Assembly (NCBI GenBank): GCA_913044085.1 | Contig: CAJWNW010000020.1 | Coordinates: 1-20,149, forward strand | Length of the DNA: 20,149 nt | Reading direction: 5' to 3' | Source: an uncultured Flavobacteriaceae bacterium | GTDB lineage: Bacteria > Bacteroidota > Bacteroidia > Flavobacteriales > Flavobacteriaceae | Part shown: in pieces, positions 15,716 to 20,149 of the stretch | Layout: each line of letters starts with the position of its first letter | Numbering within the stretch: position 1 is the first letter of the stretch | Notes under the pieces: generated by a model | What the model was told of the DNA's origin: nothing | Seen by the model: only the letters and a program-made list of their open reading frames with translations | Database searches by the model: none | Position numbers and translations under genes: made by a program

Positions 15716-15736
15716 AAACTTTGCATACCATATGCA
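15716..15736 (+). promoter_or_regulatory. Possible -7 box with overlapping dyad ahead of porW
   Basis: AAACTTTG (15716-15723) is one base off TAnnTTTG. TGCATA (15722-15727) and TATGCA (15731-15736) form a perfect 6-bp dyad with a 3-base centre, right where transcription would begin, so an operator is conceivable. It lies 36 nt ahead of the TTG start at 15772. No -33 box is visible. Confidence 0.25.
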
Positions 15737-15771
15737 TCGTTTTTAAGTTATACAATACAAATAAAGTACCA

Positions 15772-18297
15772 TTGAAAAATATCTCCAGACATATCACAAT
15801 TATTTTGTGTCTAACGCTTTTAGTTTCCAGCTGTTCCCGTAAGAAAGACCGTTTTTTGAATCGGAACTGGCACGCCTTAAACACCAAATATAACGTATTG
15901 TTCAATGGTGAGATGGCCTTAATAGATGGCCTTAATGAGATTGAAACTACTTATACAGACAATTATTGGGACGTTCTCCCAGTCGAACGCCTTAGTGTTA
16001 CGGAAGTATTTGGATTTGATGAGGACACTCAAAGCCCAAATTTTGAACGCGCAGAGGTAAAAGCCGTCAAAGCGGTCCAAACTCACGGCATGAAGATTAA
16101 GGGTAAAGAAAAAAACAATCAAGTGGATGAAGCCTATATTTTGCTTGGGAAGGCACGCTACTTTAGCGGCCGATTTATCCCTGCAATAGACGCGTTTAAC
16201 TATGTGCTTTTTAAATACCCGAGCAGCAGCAATATTAATACCGCTAAAATTTGGCGTGCCAAAACAAACTTGAGGCTGGAAAACGAGAACATTGCGTTAG
16301 AAAATCTAAATGCAATATTGGCTAAAGACGGGCTTTCAAATGAAAATTATGAAGAGGCCTTCTCTACATTAGCCCAGCTTTACATAAACCGTGAAGAGAT
16401 AGATTCGGCGCTGGTCCATTTAGAAAACGCAGCTCTCATTACTAAGGATAAGGCCTACAAAGGGCGCTTGCACTTTATTCAAGGGCAGTTGTACAATAAG
16501 CGAGGTTTAACTGATAGCGCTCAAACAGCGTTTCAGAAAGTAATAGATTTGAAACGAAAAGTCCCTAGAACATACAGAGTCAATTCATTTCTAGAACAAA
16601 TCTTAAATTTTGATTATGAGCGAGGAGACTTACTTGCGTTAGATGTTTTTTTAGAAACATTGGTTGAAGACCGCGAGAACCGCCCATATTTAGATCGTAT
16701 TTACCATGTCATGGCAAAGCATTATTTAAATCTTGATGAAGACTCTACAGCAATCGCATATTTTAATAAATCTTTGCGAAGACAATCTAAAGACTCTTAT
16801 TTGAATGCGCTCAATTATCACAACATTGCAGACCTCAATTTTGACGACTCCAATTACACCTTGGCAGGGGCATATTATGACAGCACCTTGATGCACTATA
16901 AGAAAAACAGCAAACCTCGCAGGCTTGTAAAGAAGCGCCGTGACAACTTAGAAGATGTCATATTTTATGAGTCCATCGCAAAAGAAAATGACAGCATTCT
17001 AAAATTGGCGGCCATGCCTGCTGATGCCCTTGAAGCCTATTTTGACAATTACATTACGATGCTAAAAGAGGAAGCAGAAAAAGAGGAAGCAGAAAAAGCC
17101 TTTAAAACCCAAGCAACAACCCCAAAGACTAACATGGTAACAACAAAAACTAAGAAAGTTAGTGGCTTTTATTTTTATCAATCGACAACAGTGGCCTATG
17201 GCAAGGGGGAGTTTTCAAGCCTCTGGGGAGCACGCCCACTAGAAGACAATTGGCGCTGGTCAAATAAATCGATTGTAGATAATTCTAAAGACAAAAACGC
17301 GGCTCAAAATGGAGCGGCCTCCAATGAAGCGTCTCTGACGCCAGCCTTTTTTATAAACCAACTTCCCAGCACCTCAAAAGCCACAGACAGTATATCAAAA
17401 GTGCGAAATTTTGCGTATTATCAGTTGGGGCTGATTTATAAAAACAAATTTAAAGATTATCAGCGGTCACAAGACAAACTTGAAGCGTTATTAAAACAAA
17501 GCCCTGAAGAACGCTTGATTCTTCCAGCCAAATATAATTTGTATAAAGTTTACACACTACAAGAAAGGCCCGAGTTAGCCAATCAGATCAAGCAAAATAT
17601 TATTAGCGATTACCCAAGTTCTCAATATGCTCAAATTTTATTAAACCCATCTGCTGTTTTGGAAGGCGATAGCCAAAGCCCCAAGGCGCGCTATAAAAAT
17701 CTTTTTGAAGCTTTTGAGGCTGCTAAATACCAACAAGTTGTTGATGGCTGTAATTTAGAAATTATCCGTTTTGAAGGCGACGATATTATCCCTAAGCTTG
17801 AGTTGTTAAAAGCCAGCGCCTTAGGCCGCCTTGAGGGATTGTCGGCCTATACAGCCAGGCTGAATTATATTGCGCTCAACCACCCTAACAGCCCAGAAGG
17901 TAAAGAAGCCCAGGACCTCTTGGAGAACTTTCTTAAAACTCTTGAAAACGAAAGCTTTCAAACGGCGACTTCAGGGACTAACTTTAAAACAATTTTTCAA
18001 TTTTCCAACAAAGAAACCGAATCCATAGAAGCGCTTAAGACAGCCCTTAAAGCTGCAATCCTTGAAGAAGAAGTTTTTAACTTAAGCCTGTCAGAAGACG
18101 TTTATGATTTAAACACTACATTTGTAGTCATTCACGGCTTGAAAAGCATGAGTGGTGCGCTGGGATTCGCGGAACTTCTAGAGATTGAAACTGCTGAAAT
18201 CACAGACAAACCGTTCTTTGCAATTTCATCCACCAACTATAAAACGCTCCAGATTCACAAAACCCTAGAGAAATATTTGAAGGAGATTAAAAATTAA
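15772..18297 (+). CDS. porW: Type IX secretion / gliding lipoprotein PorW (SprE)
   Basis: TPR-rich lipoprotein needed in Bacteroidota for type IX protein secretion and, in gliding species, for motility; PorW is thought to link the PorKN ring to the Sov translocon. I place the start at TTG 15772, giving MKNISRHITIILCLTLLVSSC with lipid-bearing Cys21, then SRKKDRFLNRNWHALNTKYN, as in known SprE/PorW N-termini. The open frame reaches back to TTG 15721, but the added 17 residues break the signal peptide. Helical TPR-like repeats run from about residue 120 to 380, followed by a charged segment with a duplicated KEEAE, a second set of repeats (about 540-720), and the C-terminal TTFVVIHGLKSMSGA...FFAISSTNYKTLQIHKTLEKYL domain typical of the family. 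Length of 841 residues is normal. It lies 6 nt before the bactofilin gene. Confidence 0.92.
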   Translation: MKNISRHITIILCLTLLVSSCSRKKDRFLNRNWHALNTKYNVLFNGEMALIDGLNEIETTYTDNYWDVLPVERLSVTEVFGFDEDTQSPNFERAEVKAVKAVQTHGMKIKGKEKNNQVDEAYILLGKARYFSGRFIPAIDAFNYVLFKYPSSSNINTAKIWRAKTNLRLENENIALENLNAILAKDGLSNENYEEAFSTLAQLYINREEIDSALVHLENAALITKDKAYKGRLHFIQGQLYNKRGLTDSAQTAFQKVIDLKRKVPRTYRVNSFLEQILNFDYERGDLLALDVFLETLVEDRENRPYLDRIYHVMAKHYLNLDEDSTAIAYFNKSLRRQSKDSYLNALNYHNIADLNFDDSNYTLAGAYYDSTLMHYKKNSKPRRLVKKRRDNLEDVIFYESIAKENDSILKLAAMPADALEAYFDNYITMLKEEAEKEEAEKAFKTQATTPKTNMVTTKTKKVSGFYFYQSTTVAYGKGEFSSLWGARPLEDNWRWSNKSIVDNSKDKNAAQNGAASNEASLTPAFFINQLPSTSKATDSISKVRNFAYYQLGLIYKNKFKDYQRSQDKLEALLKQSPEERLILPAKYNLYKVYTLQERPELANQIKQNIISDYPSSQYAQILLNPSAVLEGDSQSPKARYKNLFEAFEAAKYQQVVDGCNLEIIRFEGDDIIPKLELLKASALGRLEGLSAYTARLNYIALNHPNSPEGKEAQDLLENFLKTLENESFQTATSGTNFKTIFQFSNKETESIEALKTALKAAILEEEVFNLSLSEDVYDLNTTFVVIHGLKSMSGALGFAELLEIETAEITDKPFFAISSTNYKTLQIHKTLEKYLKEIKN
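17065..17094 (+). repeat. 15-bp tandem duplication inside porW
   Basis: AAAGAGGAAGCAGAA occurs twice in direct succession (17065-17079 and 17080-17094), in frame, encoding KEEAE-KEEAE. The sequence begins a third copy with AAA. Being a multiple of three, copy-number change would lengthen or shorten a charged helix without breaking the gene. Confidence 0.92.
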
Positions 18298-18303
18298 AAT
18301 GCT

Positions 18304-18732
18304 ATGTTTAAAGATTCAAAAAAAACCAGGTTACAGCAAGGCGGATTATCACAACAAAACACGATTTCTTACGGGACTGTTTTTGAGGGTGATTTGAAAA
18401 GCGAAGGAGATTTCAGGATTGAGGGCACAATTAAAGGTACGCTCATCACTAAAGGAAAAGTTGTTATTGGCAACACCGGACTGGTAGAGGGCAGCTTAAA
18501 TTGTAACAATGCGGATGTCGAGGGTCAAATCAAAGGAAAGCTCGTTGTTTCAGAGACACTTAGTTTGCGTGCATCTGCTCATGTGGATGGCGATGTTCAA
18601 ACCGGGAAACTTGCGGTTGAGCCAGGTGCGACCTTTAACGCAAATTGTCAAATGAAAGATGCGGTTAAAGCGCTCAAAACTACTCTAAACCCAACACTAG
18701 AAACCGGTGCCAAATCAGAACAAACCGCTTAA
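18304..18732 (+). CDS. Bactofilin family cytoskeletal protein
   Basis: A 142-residue polymer-forming bactofilin. After a short flexible N-terminus (residues 1-20, Gln-rich) comes the beta-helix core of about 90 residues with the periodic Gly and Ile/Val pattern: TVFEGDLKSEGDFRIEGTIK, then GTLITKGKVVIGNTGLVEG, ADVEGQIKGKLVVSETLSL, and HVDGDVQTGKLAVEPGA. The C-terminal 25 residues are a disordered Thr-rich tail. Such proteins self-assemble into filaments without nucleotide at the inner membrane, and in several bacteria scaffold envelope enzymes or shape. The last 26 nt overlap the atpZ gene in another frame, and it follows porW by 6 nt, so it is probably in one transcript from porW to the 132-residue membrane protein. 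Confidence 0.93.
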   Translation: MFKDSKKTRLQQGGLSQQNTISYGTVFEGDLKSEGDFRIEGTIKGTLITKGKVVIGNTGLVEGSLNCNNADVEGQIKGKLVVSETLSLRASAHVDGDVQTGKLAVEPGATFNANCQMKDAVKALKTTLNPTLETGAKSEQTA

Positions 18733-18931
18733 AAGTTTTGCGGTACTTTCCGGTCTTGGTTTTCAGATGTTAGCCATCATTGCCGCCAGCACCTTTTTAG
18801 GGTTTAAACTGGATGTGTTTTATTCAAATTCAACCAACAATTACTATACTTTAGGATTTGCTTTGTCTGGGGTTATTTTGGCCATAGTATATGTTGTTAG
18901 AAAGATTATAAAACATTCAAACAGGCCATAG
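18707..18931 (+). CDS. atpZ: AtpZ-like small membrane protein, ATP synthase locus
   Basis: A 74-residue AtpZ/AtpI-type protein (F0F1-ATPase subunit family) with two membrane helices: SFAVLSGLGFQMLAIIAAST at about 10-29 and TLGFALSGVILAIVYVVRK at about 48-66. The F-x-L-G-F-K-L-D loop between them is the family's diagnostic block. AtpZ proteins are associated with ion supply to, and assembly of, ATP synthase. The GTG start at 18707 lies inside the bactofilin gene with a 26-nt overlap; it gives MPNQNKPLKSFAVLSG, matching the usual N-terminus, and no ATG offers an alternative. Translation is probably coupled to the bactofilin. It is followed 11 nt later by another membrane protein gene and then atpB. 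Confidence 0.88.
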   Translation: MPNQNKPLKSFAVLSGLGFQMLAIIAASTFLGFKLDVFYSNSTNNYYTLGFALSGVILAIVYVVRKIIKHSNRP

Positions 18932-18942
18932 AAGAAACAACA

Positions 18943-19341
18943 ATGCAAGCATTTAAGAAAAGACAAGTTTTGTTTTTATTGCAATTGATTGGCCTCACAT
19001 TGGTGTTGTTTATCACCCACTCTTATTTACACCATTATTTTTCAAATTCAAACCTGCCATTCTTTCCAATTTGGCAGATTTATATTTTTCATTTTTTTGT
19101 AACTACGACCCTATACACCGCTGTAAACTATAGGCATTCTTTTGTCCAAAAATCAATTTTTAATTTATTCATGGGTATGACTTTGCTTAAAATGATTTTT
19201 TCAATTGTATTTTTACTCCCCTTATTTTTGTCAGATTTTGAATCAAAAAAATTAGATGTAATCAATTTTTTCGCACCCTATTTTTCATTTCTTTTCTTTG
19301 AAATTCTCAGCCTAACAAAGCTGCTGCAAAAGCAAGAATAG
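18943..19341 (+). CDS. Four-helix membrane protein of the ATP synthase locus (DUF6168-like)
   Basis: A 132-residue polytopic protein with four helices at about 9-27, 40-62, 72-95 and 108-126, a basic N-terminus (MQAFKKRQ) and a basic C-terminus (LLQKQE). The position between atpZ and atpB is where flavobacteria usually encode a poorly described membrane protein, probably the DUF6168 family; helix number and size also suit AtpI. It has no catalytic residues in recognisable motifs. An A/G-rich GAAGAAAC stretch lies just ahead of the ATG at 18943. A likely role is assembly or ion supply for ATP synthase, but this rests on location. The next gene has its own promoter, so this gene ends the porW transcript. 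Confidence 0.75.
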   Translation: MQAFKKRQVLFLLQLIGLTLVLFITHSYLHHYFSNSNLPFFPIWQIYIFHFFVTTTLYTAVNYRHSFVQKSIFNLFMGMTLLKMIFSIVFLLPLFLSDFESKKLDVINFFAPYFSFLFFEILSLTKLLQKQE

Positions 19342-19413
19342 TTTTATTTTTGAGACTGCTGTAAGCACAAATATTCTTTTGGAAAAACTTTAAAAATTAA
19401 CCTAAAAATTATG

Positions 19414-19444
19414 TTTGTCAATTCATTTAATGTGTGTAAATTTG
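19414..19444 (+). promoter_or_regulatory. Promoter of atpB / ATP synthase operon
   Basis: TTTG (19414-19417) and TAAATTTG (19437-19444) are exact matches to the Bacteroidota -33 and -7 boxes, with a 19-nt spacer, the expected distance. Predicted start near 19451, leading to a leader of about 31 nt before the ATG at 19482. It is the best promoter seen in the window. Confidence 0.78.
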
Positions 19445-19481
19445 CAGCGGACTTAAATAAGGGATTTTAAAAGCATTTTAA

Positions 19482-20149
19482 ATGAGATTAATTACGATAA
19501 AATCTAAAGTATTAACAATTTTATTTTTATTTTTTTGTTTTGCAAGTTTTGCAAACAGTTCTGACAAGGTTGATAAAGCAGATGAAGAGTTCAACCCTAA
19601 AGAAATGATATTACATCACGTTAAAGATGCTTATGGCATGCACATTGTAACGTTAAACGCAAACGAGGATCACCCAACACACATTTCAATTCCACTCCCT
19701 GTTATAGTTTACACAGAAAAAGGCTTTACTGTTTTTTCATCTTCTGCTTTTCACCACGATTACCATGGTCACGAAATTGTAGAAAGAAATGGCCAGCGCT
19801 TTATCAATCTTCATGAAAAGGTTTATGTTTTAGAACCGGGGGCCAAGACGGTCATATTAGGAGCAGATGGGCATGCCTCCAACGCTCATCGTCCAAAACT
19901 TGACCTTTCCATTACACGAAATGTTTTTATGATGTGGGTTTCCATTGCTCTATTACTTTTTATATTTTTATCCGCATCTCGACGCTATAAAAAATCCGAA
20001 AAATATGTGCCTTCTGGCATTGCAAGTTTTGTAGAGCCTTTGATTGTTTTTGTAAGAGATGAAATTGGGAAACCGATGATTGGAGAGCAAAAGTACGATC
20101 GATACATGCCTTATTTGTTGACCGTATTTTTCTTCATTTGGATAAATAA
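19482..20149 (+). CDS. atpB: F0F1 ATP synthase subunit a, N-terminal part (3' end outside window)
   Basis: Subunit a of the membrane proton channel of ATP synthase. The open frame runs from ATG 19482 to the window end, 222 codons, and stops before the region with the essential Arg. It begins with a cleavable signal peptide, residues 1-24 with a likely cut after SFA. A periplasmic segment of about 120 residues follows, then a helix at 147-165, the conserved loop PSGIASFVEPLIVFVRDEIGKP (about 177-198) and RYMPYLLTVFFFIWIN, the start of the second helix. The signal peptide plus a large N-terminal domain is normal for Bacteroidota AtpB. That domain is rich in His (12 of them from 45 to 136). It should head the downstream atp genes, outside the window. 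Confidence 0.95.
   Translation, partial: MRLITIKSKVLTILFLFFCFASFANSSDKVDKADEEFNPKEMILHHVKDAYGMHIVTLNANEDHPTHISIPLPVIVYTEKGFTVFSSSAFHHDYHGHEIVERNGQRFINLHEKVYVLEPGAKTVILGADGHASNAHRPKLDLSITRNVFMMWVSIALLLFIFLSASRRYKKSEKYVPSGIASFVEPLIVFVRDEIGKPMIGEQKYDRYMPYLLTVFFFIWIN

Noticed and set aside
15721..15771. Longer porW start at TTG 15721
   Set aside because: It adds 17 residues ahead of a complete lipoprotein signal peptide and would overlap the probable promoter and dyad.
15690..15905. Reading frame on the minus strand opposite the porW start
   Set aside because: Shadow of the porW coding region and its upstream DNA, with a composition unlike a real protein.

Overview
The window reads as a chromosomal segment of an AT-rich member of the Bacteroidota, most likely a flavobacterium (Flavobacteriaceae-like). 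The evidence is gene content: a PorW/SprE lipoprotein of the type IX secretion and gliding machinery, the DUF6341 / DUF6427 / DUF4254 proteins typical of this group, a bactofilin followed by AtpZ and an AtpB with a signal peptide and a large periplasmic N-terminal region. Promoter-like TAnnTTTG boxes and the lack of clear Shine-Dalgarno sites agree. No tRNA, rRNA, CRISPR array or insertion sequence was recognised.

Positions 1-6307 are the distal part of a Wzx/Wzy-type surface polysaccharide cluster, all on the + strand and tightly packed: the C-terminal part of a GT4 glycosyltransferase, a second GT4 enzyme, a small lipoprotein with a carbohydrate-binding-like beta-sandwich, a Wzx flippase, and two successive O-antigen polymerase/ligase family membrane proteins joined by an ATGA overlap. 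Positions 6308-6696 form the only gene-free stretch above 300 bases. It holds a partial match to the JUMPStart/ops element that controls polysaccharide operons in enterobacteria.

Positions 6697-10320 hold a second polysaccharide block: a WcaI-like glycosyltransferase, a UDP-glucuronate decarboxylase-like SDR enzyme (UDP-xylose supply) and a WcaJ-like initiating glycosyl-1-phosphate transferase. Together the two blocks give priming on undecaprenyl phosphate, glycosyl transfer, flipping and polymerisation. The lipoprotein may assist at the cell surface. purD follows wcaJ after 3 nt, so a purine-synthesis gene sits at the end of the polysaccharide transcription unit.

Positions 11590-15563 are small conserved genes: DUF6341 (- strand), DUF6427, DUF4254, a GT9 heptosyltransferase-like enzyme, and a PaaE-like flavin/2Fe-2S reductase (- strand). 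Positions 15772-20149 carry porW/sprE, a bactofilin, atpZ, a four-helix membrane protein and the start of atpB. The last has the best promoter in the window.

I found no complete, clearly new biological system. The items most worth a second look are the JUMPStart-like leader at 6540-6567, the lipoprotein inside the polymer-assembly block, the tandem Wzy-like pair, and the paired divergent promoters on an inverted repeat at 11858-11880.
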